Shown: positions 1 through 9,094 of the stretch, piece by piece
Numbering within the stretch: position 1 is the first letter of the stretch
How the letters are laid out: each line of letters starts with the position of its first letter
DNA from: CAZAMT01 sp964486145
GTDB taxonomy: Bacteria; Bacteroidota; Bacteroidia; Bacteroidales; JAAAOM01
NCBI GenBank assembly: GCA_964486145.1
Contig: CAZAMT010000009.1
Location: 1-36,193, forward strand
Reading direction: 5' to 3'
Length of the DNA: 36,193 bases
Program-made: the position numbers and the translations under genes
Notes under the pieces: model-generated
What the model saw: only the letters and a program-made list of their open reading frames with translations
The model's database searches: none
Told to the model about the DNA's origin: nothing

Positions 1-138
1 TTCAACATCAATTCCATTCGAAAACTCCCTTGGTTAGCCTTACATTCATAAATTATTTACAATCGACTGACTACGACAGTTAGACACAACAAAGAACTTT
101 GCATATATATCACACTTTTATCTGATCAGTCAATTCCA

Positions 139-849
139 TTAAAATGCAAAAGACAACCCAAAACTTAATGAAGAAGCATTGAATGAGATTTCAAAATCCG
201 AAATTTTATCTTCCATTGTTTCGTCAGCCAGGCTGTCAAACATTTCCTGGTTTAGCTGTGTGAAACCCAAAAACCCGAAAGTCGCCTGCAAAGCCATTTT
301 CGGAGTGATATAAAAAATCAATCCGGGAGTGATACCTGTTGAAATAAAGGTAAAATCCTGTGTTGTTTCAAAATTGGTAATGGTCTCTGTTGGACTCTGC
401 AACGGACTATCCAGAACAACTTCATCCGATCCGTCTCCAAAACCGTACACAAACGAGGCATCCAGAAATACGCCAGACCTCTCAAATGGCATTAGGTAAT
501 ACCTTACATATGGCCCGATGGCAATAGATGATGAAGATAACTCTTCGCTGTATGGTAATGTACTTCCATCCTGTAATGTAAATTCATCGTTGATGTCTTC
601 TGTTTTATCAGATGAATAAGAAAATACAATGCCGGCAGAAAGATTGCTTGTAATGAAATAACCCAATGCCGGAGAAAAGGTAAACGATGTTTCTTTAGGG
701 CCTTTCTCGGTAATTGACCCATCTATATTTTCAGTATTTGACTGCAAAAAGTTAATCCCACCTTCAACCATAAATGATCCTTGTGAATGCTGGGCAGAAG
801 CAACAATGGAAAAAGTAACTGCGAATACTGTAACGATTATTTTTTTCAT
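139..849 (-). CDS. Outer-membrane beta-barrel (porin-like) protein
   Basis: The 236-residue product has a clear Sec signal peptide: MKK, a hydrophobic core and an ASAQ cleavage region near residue 20. The mature part consists of alternating amphipathic strands. It ends in Phe (LSFGLSFAF), the usual C-terminal signature of proteins inserted by the Bam machinery. Size and pattern match the small 8-10-strand barrels of Bacteroidota (OMP_b-brl or OmpW-like families). The substrate, if any, cannot be read from the sequence. It is the last gene of a codirectional series after meaB, 68 bases downstream of it, and could be co-transcribed or carry its own promoter. The fold class is well supported; the specific function is unknown. 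Confidence 0.8.
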   Translation of the reverse strand: MKKIIVTVFAVTFSIVASAQHSQGSFMVEGGINFLQSNTENIDGSITEKGPKETSFTFSPALGYFITSNLSAGIVFSYSSDKTEDINDEFTLQDGSTLPYSEELSSSSIAIGPYVRYYLMPFERSGVFLDASFVYGFGDGSDEVVLDSPLQSPTETITNFETTQDFTFISTGITPGLIFYITPKMALQATFGFLGFTQLNQEMFDSLADETMEDKISDFEISFNASSLSFGLSFAF

Positions 850-917
850 GAATATAATTATAAGTTATTATCAAATTTCAGCTAACAGGAAAACCCTGGT
901 TTATATAAAATGTTTAT

Positions 918-2030
918 TCAATCGATATTTTCGTTCTTACCCTGATTTTGAAAGTAAATTTCCAGCAATCGTTTAGCAGCAACAAATGAGCTGATTTTGT
1001 CATTCAACACATCACTTTCAAATTTGTCTACCTGCTTTTCAATTTCCGGATTGTGATAAAACCTTTCTTTTAGTTGATTATTAATTGTTTGGTGCATCCA
1101 GTATTTCGCCTGTTGATGACGTTTATAATCAAAAAAACCGTTGGTAGAAGTGACTTTGCAGTAAGAATTTACGATGTCCCATATTTCATCCAGCCCGTTA
1201 TTGTTAACAGCCGAACAAGTTACCACTTTCGGCAGCCATTTTGAAGGTGGCATAGGAAAAAGGTGCAATGCATTCTGATATTCCGCTTTCGCAAGTTCAG
1301 CTCGTTCCATGTTGGTACCATCGGCTTTTGTAATAGCAATGGCATCAGCCATTTCCATAATGCCACGCTTTATTCCCTGCAACTCATCGCCGGCCCCGGC
1401 AAGCATAAGCAAAAGAAAAAAATCAACCATAGAATGCACGGCTGTTTCAGACTGACCTACCCCAACAGTTTCTACAAAAATTGTATCAAACCCTGCTGCC
1501 TCACAAATAACAATGGTTTCCCTTGTTTTCCGTGCAACACCTCCCAATGATCCCGCCGATGGAGAGGGACGTATAAATGCATTTTTGTCAAGCGATAGCT
1601 CTTCCATTCGTGTTTTATCGCCCAGAATGCTGCCTTTGGATCGCTCACTGCTGGGATCAATTGCCAGTACGGCCAGTTTTTTTTCGCCCGCCGTAATCAT
1701 TTTACCCAACGATTCAATGAACGTGCTTTTTCCAACTCCCGGTACACCCGTTATTCCTATGCGAATGGATTTTCCCGCGTAAGGCAGACACTTTTCAATT
1801 ATCGTTTGTGCAGTTTTGTAATGTTCAGGCAAAGAGCTTTCAATCAGTGTAATAGCCTGACTTAAAATGGTGCGGTTACTATCCAGAATTCCGGAAACAT
1901 AGTCGTCTGCTGATATTTTTTTTCGCCTGTTTTTTTTGAAACGCGAAACAGCATCTTTGTTAACACTTGGTGGCTGGGAAACACCATTGCTGACATTTAT
2001 TGCACTATCAAATTGATTTTCTTTCTCCAT
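918..2030 (-). CDS. meaB: Methylmalonyl-CoA mutase-associated GTPase MeaB
   Basis: This is a cytoplasmic P-loop G3E-type GTPase of the MeaB/ArgK family. Such proteins guard adenosylcobalamin loading and prevent inactivation of methylmalonyl-CoA mutase. The 370-residue length is normal for the family, with a longer, basic, unconserved N-terminal tail of about 40 residues. Walker A is GVPGVGKST at residues 95-103. Further family motifs are LAIDPSSERSKGSILGDKTRM, ETVGVGQSE (switch/Walker B area) and ITKADG (base specificity). The C-terminal helical part probably forms the dimerisation arm. The mutase genes are not in this window, so the partner must be encoded elsewhere. The neighbours, an OM barrel and a DUF1573 protein, are functionally unrelated. 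Identification is firm. Confidence 0.95.
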   Translation of the reverse strand: MEKENQFDSAINVSNGVSQPPSVNKDAVSRFKKNRRKKISADDYVSGILDSNRTILSQAITLIESSLPEHYKTAQTIIEKCLPYAGKSIRIGITGVPGVGKSTFIESLGKMITAGEKKLAVLAIDPSSERSKGSILGDKTRMEELSLDKNAFIRPSPSAGSLGGVARKTRETIVICEAAGFDTIFVETVGVGQSETAVHSMVDFFLLLMLAGAGDELQGIKRGIMEMADAIAITKADGTNMERAELAKAEYQNALHLFPMPPSKWLPKVVTCSAVNNNGLDEIWDIVNSYCKVTSTNGFFDYKRHQQAKYWMHQTINNQLKERFYHNPEIEKQVDKFESDVLNDKISSFVAAKRLLEIYFQNQGKNENID

Positions 2031-2050
2031 ACATTCATTCTGACAAAAAG

Positions 2051-2058
2051 CAAAGGTA
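2051..2058 (-). promoter_or_regulatory. Candidate -7 element for meaB
   Basis: On the minus strand the sequence reads TACCTTTG, an exact match to the Bacteroidota TAnnTTTG -7 box, about 20 bases before the meaB start codon. I see no good TTTG -33 box at 19-21 bases. It suggests meaB can be transcribed independently of the DUF1573 gene. Confidence 0.4.
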
Positions 2059-2108
2059 ATGATAAAAGAATTGAATAGAGAAGCATCAGATTGTCAATTG
2101 CAAATAAA

Positions 2109-3200
2109 TTATTTATTTGAGCTTAATCTTTCAACTTTGCCTTTAATCCAAAGGATGGATTTGAAACTTTTCGGATCGTTTGTTATGACAGTTACCGTTT
2201 TGTTTTGCTGACCTGATTTCCCTCTGGAATTAAATTTTACTTTTATAGGCACCTTTTCACCCGGTTGAATTAAATTTTTGGAAGGCTGCACCGCGGTGCA
2301 TCCACAGGATGCTGTTACTTTTCGTATAATCAGGTTACTTTTTCCCTGATTTTCAAGAATGAAATCATGCTCCACTACATCCCCCTGGTTTATGCTTCCA
2401 AATTCAAACCGTGTTTCATCAAAAGCAGCTTTAGGAGCATTGGCCAGTTCTTGCGGAGACAGTTTTGAAAAATCTTCCTGAATATTTGCCGAAACCACCA
2501 TGCGGTTGTTAAAATTTTGACCATCGGTTGAAAAAAGAATCCATTTGTTTACACTTCCCCAGTCATTAACACCGGAAGCATTAAATGTTGCTTTTAAAAC
2601 CCCTTTATCCCCGGGTTGTAACAAGGCTGGAACAGTTTCCATAGTAATATAGGAAGGAACATTGTTGAACTTCACCTGAACCGGTTTGTCTGAAACATTG
2701 ATAATGTCTACTGCGGCGGATTTTGTTTCTTCAGGGCCGATTTTTGGGATATACACATTTCTTCGTATCAACCGTATATCACCCATTTTATAGCGGTAAA
2801 TCTCTTCAATGGTTTTTTCTCCTTCCGTAATACTTCCTTTAATTCGCAAGATGACGGTTGGATCATTTGCATTGGAAGTGATGGTTATGTGTTTGTTGAA
2901 AGGTCCTGAGCGTCCCTTTGGATTAAATGCCACCTGAACATTTCCTCTTGCACCCGGTAAAACCGGCTCTCTTGAATAACCCGGTGTTGTACATCCACAC
3001 GATGCCCTGACGTTATTTAAAATCAATGGCTTGTTGCCTGTGTTTGCAAACTCAAAGGTATATCTCACAACACCTTTATTTTCCATTATTTGACCAAAAT
3101 CATGCTCGAGTTTATCAAATGAAATATTCGGCCCAACTTGTTGAGCGCGTGCAGAAATCGCCACAAACAATAAAAAAAGAATTACTAAGTTTTTATTCAT
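2109..3200 (-). CDS. Secreted protein with two DUF1573 domains
   Basis: The 363-residue product starts with a Sec signal peptide (hydrophobic core, ARAQ at residues 17-20). It carries two DUF1573 units, an Ig-like (ASH/HYDIN-type) beta-sandwich family abundant in Bacteroidota. Each unit has the diagnostic SCGCT motif, Cys68/Cys70 in the first and about Cys299/Cys301 in the second. Each is followed by a PG-x-(V/I)-x-(V/I)-x-F-(N)-x-(K/R)-G-(K/R)-SG strand pair and an ITSN or ITND segment. The middle region (about 125-235) looks like a third, diverged Ig-like sandwich without the cysteines. Location is probably periplasmic or surface. The biochemical role of the family is not established; adhesive or scaffolding functions are usually assumed. 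Confidence 0.85.
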   Translation of the reverse strand: MNKNLVILFLLFVAISARAQQVGPNISFDKLEHDFGQIMENKGVVRYTFEFANTGNKPLILNNVRASCGCTTPGYSREPVLPGARGNVQVAFNPKGRSGPFNKHITITSNANDPTVILRIKGSITEGEKTIEEIYRYKMGDIRLIRRNVYIPKIGPEETKSAAVDIINVSDKPVQVKFNNVPSYITMETVPALLQPGDKGVLKATFNASGVNDWGSVNKWILFSTDGQNFNNRMVVSANIQEDFSKLSPQELANAPKAAFDETRFEFGSINQGDVVEHDFILENQGKSNLIIRKVTASCGCTAVQPSKNLIQPGEKVPIKVKFNSRGKSGQQNKTVTVITNDPKSFKSILWIKGKVERLSSNK

Positions 3201-3261
3201 AACAGGAAATTTTTATTATTCTTTACGTAACAACCCGTGTCTTGTTTACATTGACACAAAA

Positions 3262-3295
3262 CAAAAGTATAAATTTTTAATTGTGGATGCACAAA
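3262..3295 (-). promoter_or_regulatory. Candidate promoter of the DUF1573 gene
   Basis: The minus strand has TACTTTTG at 3269-3262, matching the Bacteroidota TAnnTTTG -7 box. A TTTG lies at 3295-3292, 22 bases upstream, slightly wider than the usual 19-21. The start codon is about 60 bases downstream. Confidence 0.45.
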
Positions 3296-3396
3296 TGTTA
3301 AACAGCATATTTATTGTTAAAATATGAACATTCTCGAATCAATTGTGGTTTTTTTTGATACGGATTGTATATTTTTATCAGTAGAAAATTAAAACA

Positions 3397-6300
3397 GTGA
3401 GGGAGATATATTTTAAATTTAGTGCAATCATTTATACCCTGGCATTGCTATCAGTTCCGGTAGAAGGGCAGTTTTATAATGGTCACCAGATGACCTTCGG
3501 GAAAAACCGTGTACAATTCAACGATTTTTACTGGCAGTACCTGCGATTTGAGCGATTTGATACATATTTTAACCAGGATGGACGTGAATTGGCTGAATAT
3601 ACAGCAGAGGCAGCAGATAAAGAACTTTTACGAATTGAAAGTTTTTTTGATTATACCCTCGATCAACGAATTATTTTTCTTGTGTATAACAAACTTACTG
3701 ATTTTCGGCAAAGCAATATCGGGCTCATTACCGGAAAAGAAGATTATAACGTTGGAGGTGTGACACAAATAAACAAGAACAAAGTTTTTCTGTATTTTGA
3801 GGGCGATTATGAAGAATTTGACGAACAAATTGCATCAGCTATCACTAAGGTGGTTTTAAATGAAATGCTTTTTGGCAGTGCCATTAGAGAAAACATCACC
3901 AATTCCACACTTATCTCTTTGCCCGACTGGTACACCAAAGGCTTAATTTCATATGTTTCGAATAACTGGGATATTGAGATTGAAAACCGGGTTAAAGATG
4001 GTATTTTAAGTGAGAAATATGAAAAATTCAGCCGCCTGACCGGAGAAGATGCTGTATACGCAGGCCATTCCTTCTGGCGATATATCGCCAAAACATACGG
4101 GGAATCGGTTATCCCCAATATCATTTACCTAACCCGAATCAATAAAAATACAAATTATGGATTTTTGTATGTGTTGGGACTTTCAATCAAAGATCTGTCT
4201 TATGAATGGCTGGGTTACTACATCAATGAGTTTTCCGAAGAAGAAGAACTTCCTGCAATGCCTGAAAACGGCAGAATGTTAAAGAAACCACGAAAATACC
4301 GTGTATATTACAATATTGAGGTAAGCCCTACCGGAACTTACATTGCTTATGTTACCAATAACGATGGTAAATATAAAATTTGGCTATTCAATACCAATAC
4401 AGGTAAATTCAAACGAATATTCAAGCGCGGACATAAACTTGAACAAATTACCGATTATTCGTATCCCGTACTTGCATGGCACCCCTCGGGAAGAATCCTG
4501 AGTTTTATTACGGAAGAAAAAGGAGGTCTCGATCTCTATTATTACACCCCTTACAACGATGAACTCGAACAACGAAACCTGTTGTATTATGACAAAATCC
4601 TTGATTTTAACTTTTCACATGACGGATTAAAGTACGTTTTTTCTGCCGTTAAAGACGGGCAATCCGACATCTACGTGCATACCATTGCCTCTGCAACCAA
4701 TGAGCAAATTACCAATGACAAGGCTGATGATTTTCAACCCAGATTTATTAATAACTCCGAACAAATCATATTTAGTTCAAATCGGCTGGGTGATACCATT
4801 CACTTTGAAAACTCCACGGATTTGAGGGCTAATACCCACGATTTATTTATTTATGATTATAAATCAGGGTCGAACGTGTTGATGCGGGTGAAAGATAAGC
4901 CGTATTCAAACAATTACCAACCCATGGAATATAATAGCAATGAGTTTGTCCACCTCGGCGATGCCAACGGAATAAAAAACCGGTACTACTCAAAATTTGA
5001 TTCCACAATTAGTTTCATCGATACAACCACGCACTATCGTTATTTTACTCAAAGCTACCCATTGACCAACTATTCGCGAAACATCCTCGAACACGATTAC
5101 AATGCTGCAGCAGGCAAAGTGGCTGAAATTTTTTATAAAGATGGGCGGCATCATCTTTATCAGTATGAAATAAATACCAATGAAAAGGTTTCGGAAGAAG
5201 AAATTATTGTTACTGAATACAAAAAAAACAAGATAGACAAACTGGCGGAGGAAGACAGCCTGAACCGTTTGCAAAAGCAGACCATAGCATTAAAAGATGT
5301 GGAAGATAATCAGATTGTAGTAAATCAAAAGGATACGGTTGAACTTGATGAGTATGAAATTGATGTAAACAATTACGTGTTTGAGCGAGAAAAACTTAAT
5401 TTTTACAATGACAAATTCAAACGCGACAATATTAGCCTGGCAATCGATACTGCTCTAAATGAAGAAACCAAGCGGCCACGGATTTATCAAACAGCATTTT
5501 ATACAAACTTTCTTGTAAACCAGGTAGATTTCAACTTCTTAAATGAAAGCTACCAGGCATTTACCGGAGGGGCATTTTACTTTAATCCGGGTTTTAACCT
5601 GTTATTTAAGCTTGGAACAAACGATTTATTTGAGAATTATAAAATTACAGGTGGATATCGGTTCTCAGGCGATTTTGATGCCAACGAGTATCTTCTAAGT
5701 TTTGAAAACCTGAAAAACCGGCTGAATAAACAACTCATTTTTCACCGGCAGGCATTTAAAAATGTCATACAGGATGAGTCAGATAATCCACTCAGGGTAA
5801 AGATCCATACCCATGAATTAATGGGCGTATTGCGGTGGCCTTTCAGCCAGGTAGACGCGATCAAAGGAACCCTCACCCTGCGTCATGATCGTACAGCATA
5901 TCTCGCGAATCCCTATCAAATAAGAAACCTTGACCGGGCCAATGAACACAAGTTGTGGGTTGGAGTGAAAGGAGAATACATTTTTGATAATACCCGCAGC
6001 CTCGGAAAAAACCTATGGAGTGGTACACGTTACAAAGTGTTTGCAGAAGCCTATAAACAGGTTAACCTGGTTAAGGATGACCTGTTTGTTCTTGGCGGGG
6101 ATTTCAGACATTACCTGCGCATTCACCGTAACCTGATTTGGGCGAACCGTTTTGCGGCATCAACAACATTTGGTAGTTCAAGGTTGATTTATTACCTGGG
6201 CGGTGTTGACAACTGGACGAATCTATCGAGCCGCACACCGACGTTTATACCGTTTAGTGAAATCCCCATCGACTATGAACAGAATTATGTTTACCAGGCA

Positions 6301-6705
6301 GTAGCCACAAATATGAGAGGGTTTTCTCAAAATATACGAAATGGTAACAACTTTGCCCTCATCAATAGTGAAATACGTTGGCCAATCATTAAGTACTTTG
6401 TGAACCACCCGATGAGCAGTAGTTTTCTTGAAAATTTCCAGGTGGTTGGATTTTTTGATATAGGTAGCGCGTGGAAAGGATTGCATCCATATGCAGGCGA
6501 AAACGCTTACGATAATAAAGAATATGAATATAATTCGTTAAAAATCATCATTGATGCCAATCGTGAACCGGTGGTAGCAGGTTATGGTGTTGGAGTAAGA
6601 ACTCAGTTACTTGGCTATTTCATGCGCTTTGACTGGGCCTGGGGTATTGAAAACCGGACAATTTTACCACATGTATTCTATTTTTCGCTCAGCACAGATT
6701 TTTGA
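3397..6705 (+). CDS. Degenerate peptidase-MA-like / TolB-like propeller / BamA-like barrel fusion protein
   Basis: This 1102-residue envelope protein starts at GTG, giving MREIYFKF and a signal peptide that probably ends at VEG-Q. Residues about 35-270 resemble a peptidase-MA (gluzincin) domain, but the zinc site is ruined. The HExxH position reads N155-E156-M-L-F, and the usual WxxEGxAEY motif reads W178-YTKGLISY. Residues about 300-560 hold PD40/TolB-like beta-propeller blades (LAWHPSGRILSF, LDFNFSHDGLKYVFS, FQPRFINNSEQIIFSS). A charged linker follows at about 600-690. The remainder, to the terminal Phe1102, is an Omp85/BamA-like beta-barrel with strands such as LWVGVKGEYIFDNTRS and VVAGYGVGVRTQLLGYFMRFDWAWG. 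It stands alone between two minus-strand blocks. The domains are well supported; the function is unknown, with surface display or OM assembly plausible. Confidence 0.8.
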   Translation: MREIYFKFSAIIYTLALLSVPVEGQFYNGHQMTFGKNRVQFNDFYWQYLRFERFDTYFNQDGRELAEYTAEAADKELLRIESFFDYTLDQRIIFLVYNKLTDFRQSNIGLITGKEDYNVGGVTQINKNKVFLYFEGDYEEFDEQIASAITKVVLNEMLFGSAIRENITNSTLISLPDWYTKGLISYVSNNWDIEIENRVKDGILSEKYEKFSRLTGEDAVYAGHSFWRYIAKTYGESVIPNIIYLTRINKNTNYGFLYVLGLSIKDLSYEWLGYYINEFSEEEELPAMPENGRMLKKPRKYRVYYNIEVSPTGTYIAYVTNNDGKYKIWLFNTNTGKFKRIFKRGHKLEQITDYSYPVLAWHPSGRILSFITEEKGGLDLYYYTPYNDELEQRNLLYYDKILDFNFSHDGLKYVFSAVKDGQSDIYVHTIASATNEQITNDKADDFQPRFINNSEQIIFSSNRLGDTIHFENSTDLRANTHDLFIYDYKSGSNVLMRVKDKPYSNNYQPMEYNSNEFVHLGDANGIKNRYYSKFDSTISFIDTTTHYRYFTQSYPLTNYSRNILEHDYNAAAGKVAEIFYKDGRHHLYQYEINTNEKVSEEEIIVTEYKKNKIDKLAEEDSLNRLQKQTIALKDVEDNQIVVNQKDTVELDEYEIDVNNYVFEREKLNFYNDKFKRDNISLAIDTALNEETKRPRIYQTAFYTNFLVNQVDFNFLNESYQAFTGGAFYFNPGFNLLFKLGTNDLFENYKITGGYRFSGDFDANEYLLSFENLKNRLNKQLIFHRQAFKNVIQDESDNPLRVKIHTHELMGVLRWPFSQVDAIKGTLTLRHDRTAYLANPYQIRNLDRANEHKLWVGVKGEYIFDNTRSLGKNLWSGTRYKVFAEAYKQVNLVKDDLFVLGGDFRHYLRIHRNLIWANRFAASTTFGSSRLIYYLGGVDNWTNLSSRTPTFIPFSEIPIDYEQNYVYQAVATNMRGFSQNIRNGNNFALINSEIRWPIIKYFVNHPMSSSFLENFQVVGFFDIGSAWKGLHPYAGENAYDNKEYEYNSLKIIIDANREPVVAGYGVGVRTQLLGYFMRFDWAWGIENRTILPHVFYFSLSTDF

Positions 6706-6767
6706 ATTTGTACTACCGCTATAAAAATCTGAATAGGCTGTAAAAAATCCAGCGATAGTTAATAAGG

Positions 6768-7373
6768 CTAATTACTTTTTAATGAATTTTTTTTAATTTT
6801 CTTTAATGCTTGTTTCACTGCACCATTGACTAATCCATTTGCCGATTTTGCAAATGAATAATCAGGATATTCCTCATCCATTGTAACTTTTCCGATAATC
6901 CTATGATGATAAATCATTTGTTTACTTTTAATATCATAAACTTTAATAACAACCTCTGAAACATTTTGGCTTTCCTTAACAGGGGCAGACAGCATTAAAC
7001 CGGAAAGTTCATCCTTAATCTTTAGTGTTTCTACTGATATGATGTATGAAAAATCAGTGGTTTGATGTAACAAACTTAACGTTTCCTGTGACAAAGTATT
7101 TGTAAACTGCTCAGGTGTAATATAGTCAAGGATTAATTCCCTTAAACTAAATATAGTATCTACTCCCATTTCCTTAAATCCTGCTATTACTTTATCTTCA
7201 ACACCCATCTTTACATAATCCGGAACATTCCCTGAAGCGTAATTAACTAACCAGGTACCATATCTTAAGTCAAGGTATTTAGAAGAATTATAAACATGTG
7301 TATATTTCGGAATAGCACATGATGAAACAAGAAAAATAAGTCCGAGAAAAGTATAAATTGTATCTGATTTCAT
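6768..7373 (-). CDS. Putative lipoprotein of unknown function
   Basis: I place the start at the ATG at 7373, giving MKSDTIYTFLGLIFLVSSC. This makes a compact lipoprotein signal with lipobox VSSC at Cys19; an in-frame start 21 bases upstream would put a charged segment before the signal. The mature protein of about 180 residues is mixed alpha/beta with no motif I recognise. It ends in a lysine-rich helix (QALKKIKKNSLKSN). The segment VVIKVYDIKSKQMIYHHRIIGKV resembles strands of GNA1162/CsgG-like or TolB-like periplasmic domains, but the match is too weak to name. It is the last gene of the AT-rich minus-strand block and converges with the fusion-protein gene, whose stop lies 62 bases away. Confidence 0.65.
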   Translation of the reverse strand: MKSDTIYTFLGLIFLVSSCAIPKYTHVYNSSKYLDLRYGTWLVNYASGNVPDYVKMGVEDKVIAGFKEMGVDTIFSLRELILDYITPEQFTNTLSQETLSLLHQTTDFSYIISVETLKIKDELSGLMLSAPVKESQNVSEVVIKVYDIKSKQMIYHHRIIGKVTMDEEYPDYSFAKSANGLVNGAVKQALKKIKKNSLKSN

Positions 7374-7400
7374 AGCTTTTGGATCTTTCACCAATTATCC

Positions 7401-7412
7401 TAACGCGCGTTA
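7401..7412. repeat. Perfect 12-bp palindrome TAACGCGCGTTA
   Basis: TAACGCGCGTTA is identical to its reverse complement and is an unusual GC patch in very AT-rich surroundings. It lies between the histidine-kinase stop (7445) and the lipoprotein start (7373). On the minus strand the wider context is GCTTGTAACGCGCGTTAGG. It could be an operator, or the remnant of an integron-type or other recombination site. Confidence 0.5.
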
Positions 7413-7444
7413 CAAGCAGTTATTTTTATATTTTACAATTGTTT

Positions 7445-8581
7445 TCAACCTTTTATTGGTAATGTGAATTTAAAATCACTTCCTTTTCCAACTTCGCTTT
7501 CAACCCAAATTTTCCCGCCGTGTTTTTCAATCAACTCTTTGCAAAGTATTAATCCAAAACCTGTTCCTTTTTCGTTATTTGTTCCTGTTGTTGAATAATT
7601 ATCGCTAAATTCCCAAAGTCTTGGTGTTACGTTTTTGTCAATTCCTATTCCGTTGTCTGATACTGTAATAATCATATTTGAATGATTTTTCTCCGCATAG
7701 ATATTTATTTGTCCATTTTGATTTGTAAATTTTATTGCATTTAATACTAAATTTCTCAAAACCGTTTTAAATATATTCAAATCTGCTGTTAAAATAATTT
7801 TTTCGGTTTCAAAAGAATTTAGTTTTATGCTTTTTTCGCTTGCTTGGTTTTCAAGTAGATGAATAATTTTGTTACTCTCGCTTAAAAATTCAATTTCTTG
7901 TAGTTCTAATGTCAATTTTCCCGATTGTGATTTTGCCCACAATAATATTTGTTCCAATAATTCATAAGTTTGATGCGTTGTTTTATAAATTATTTTAATT
8001 TGATTTTCAATTTTTTGTATGTCGTATTTTTGCAAATTTTTAATAAGTAAATCCGAAAAACCTAATAATGAATTAAATGGATTTTTCAAATCGTGTGCTA
8101 AAATTTGTAAAAATTTGTCTTTATCCGCATTAGCAGTTCTTAATTCTTTTGTTCGATTTTCTACAAGATTTTCCAAATTTTGATTTAAAGCGCCTAATTG
8201 CTCTGTCCTTTGTTTAATTTTTATTTCCAATTCTGAATTATAGTCATTTATAAATTTTACAACGTCATTTTTGAACAATAAACCTTTAAATTTATTTTTT
8301 TCACAATTAACTATCAGAACATCAGTTTTTCTTTTATTCATCAAATCTAATGCTTTGTAAACGCTACAATCACAATTAATTATTGGTTTTTCTGTTAGAC
8401 AATCTACAACAAGAGCATAAGGTTTTTCAACAAGGTCGTTTGACGTTAATACTCCATAAAATTGTTCATCATCTTGAACAACTAATGCAGAATATTTTAA
8501 AACTTCCTTTTTTCCGACATTTCTACCTGAAAACGGGTTTATTGTATGAAAATCATAACGTATTAAATGTTCTATTTTCAT
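7445..8581 (-). CDS. CBS-domain sensor histidine kinase (orphan)
   Basis: I choose the ATG at 8581 (MKIEHLIRY, 378 residues). It begins 4 bases after the upstream gene ends, whereas a longer in-frame start would overlap that gene by 74 bases. Residues about 10-112 form a CBS pair (a Bateman-type nucleotide-sensing module). Residues about 115-150 are a Leu/Glu-rich coiled coil. The HisKA segment has LAHDLKNPFNSLLGF with phospho-acceptor His163. The HATPase_c domain shows the N box NLVLNAIKF (Asn281), the G1 box DNGIGI (309-314) and the G2 box GTGFGL (339-344). No membrane segment or signal peptide is present, so the kinase is cytoplasmic. No response regulator is encoded nearby. Cysteines at 61, 70, 72 and 93 cluster in the CBS region. 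The kinase assignment is firm; the ligand and output are unknown. Confidence 0.9.
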   Translation of the reverse strand: MKIEHLIRYDFHTINPFSGRNVGKKEVLKYSALVVQDDEQFYGVLTSNDLVEKPYALVVDCLTEKPIINCDCSVYKALDLMNKRKTDVLIVNCEKNKFKGLLFKNDVVKFINDYNSELEIKIKQRTEQLGALNQNLENLVENRTKELRTANADKDKFLQILAHDLKNPFNSLLGFSDLLIKNLQKYDIQKIENQIKIIYKTTHQTYELLEQILLWAKSQSGKLTLELQEIEFLSESNKIIHLLENQASEKSIKLNSFETEKIILTADLNIFKTVLRNLVLNAIKFTNQNGQINIYAEKNHSNMIITVSDNGIGIDKNVTPRLWEFSDNYSTTGTNNEKGTGFGLILCKELIEKHGGKIWVESEVGKGSDFKFTLPIKG

Positions 8582-8585
8582 AATC

Positions 8586-8924
8586 TTATTCTTGCTCAAT
8601 AGTGCTGTATGAAATTGTAACTTTAAAATCAACTTTGAGAATTTCACCTTCCGAAACAAATTGAAATACTTTTTCTTTTAGTATTTTAATTATTTTTTCT
8701 TTTGGCATTTTAGCAAGAATACGTTTGTTGATAAAAAGTGCTTCAACTTTTTCGTCTTCAATTTCAATAATTTCAAATCCATTCGGAACTAATAATTCAA
8801 ACGATTTTGAAATTCCAATTTTGCCGTGTGGCGAATTTTTACCTAAAACTAAAATTTCTTGAAATGGCGGTAACTTGATTTCTTCAAAACTCAAAGTTAC
8901 AGAATACTTCATTGATGTTTCCAT
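8586..8924 (-). CDS. Small hypothetical protein coupled to the CBS kinase
   Basis: The 112-residue soluble protein lacks a signal peptide or membrane segment. It alternates beta strands (SVTLSFEEIKL, VEALFINKRIL) with a lysine-rich amphipathic helix (MPKEKIIKILKEKVFQFV) and ends in an acidic tail. I do not recognise the family. A second possible start lies 12 bases in (MKYSV). Its stop is 4 bases before the start of the histidine kinase, so the two are almost certainly co-transcribed and translationally linked. A regulatory or ligand-binding partner of the kinase is a reasonable but unproven inference. Composition is as AT-rich as the kinase gene, consistent with shared ancestry of the pair. 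Confidence 0.7.
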   Translation of the reverse strand: METSMKYSVTLSFEEIKLPPFQEILVLGKNSPHGKIGISKSFELLVPNGFEIIEIEDEKVEALFINKRILAKMPKEKIIKILKEKVFQFVSEGEILKVDFKVTISYSTIEQE

Positions 8925-9094
8925 TTTGTAAGATTTTTAATTGCTTAGCATGTTTATCGGGGTAGTACATTTACTGCTTAATTATCTTTTAATCAATAGT
9001 ATTATTATCATTACTTATTCTCAAAATATATAACCCTTTATCTATGTGAGGCAAATGTATACGAAAGTATGGTTTACTCTCAATCCCGTAAAGG

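Noticed and set aside
883..900. Small CAGG/CCTG hairpin between meaB and the barrel gene as a terminator
   Set aside because: The stem is only four pairs plus a bulged extension, and no T-run follows on the minus strand.
1263..1782. Plus-strand open frames opposite meaB
   Set aside because: They lie entirely within the well-supported meaB reading frame, lack recognisable protein features and are antisense shadows.
7399..7417. A true integron attC site at the TAACGCGCGTTA palindrome
   Set aside because: The core is not followed by a full GTTRRRY, and no matching RYYYAAC partner at the other end of a hairpin was found. No integron integrase is in the window, so it is kept only as a motif.
9059..9070. 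ATAC-GAAA-GTAT mini-hairpin in the 8925-9118 spacer
   Set aside because: A four-base stem is too short to distinguish from chance. No RNA gene context was found in this 194-base gap.
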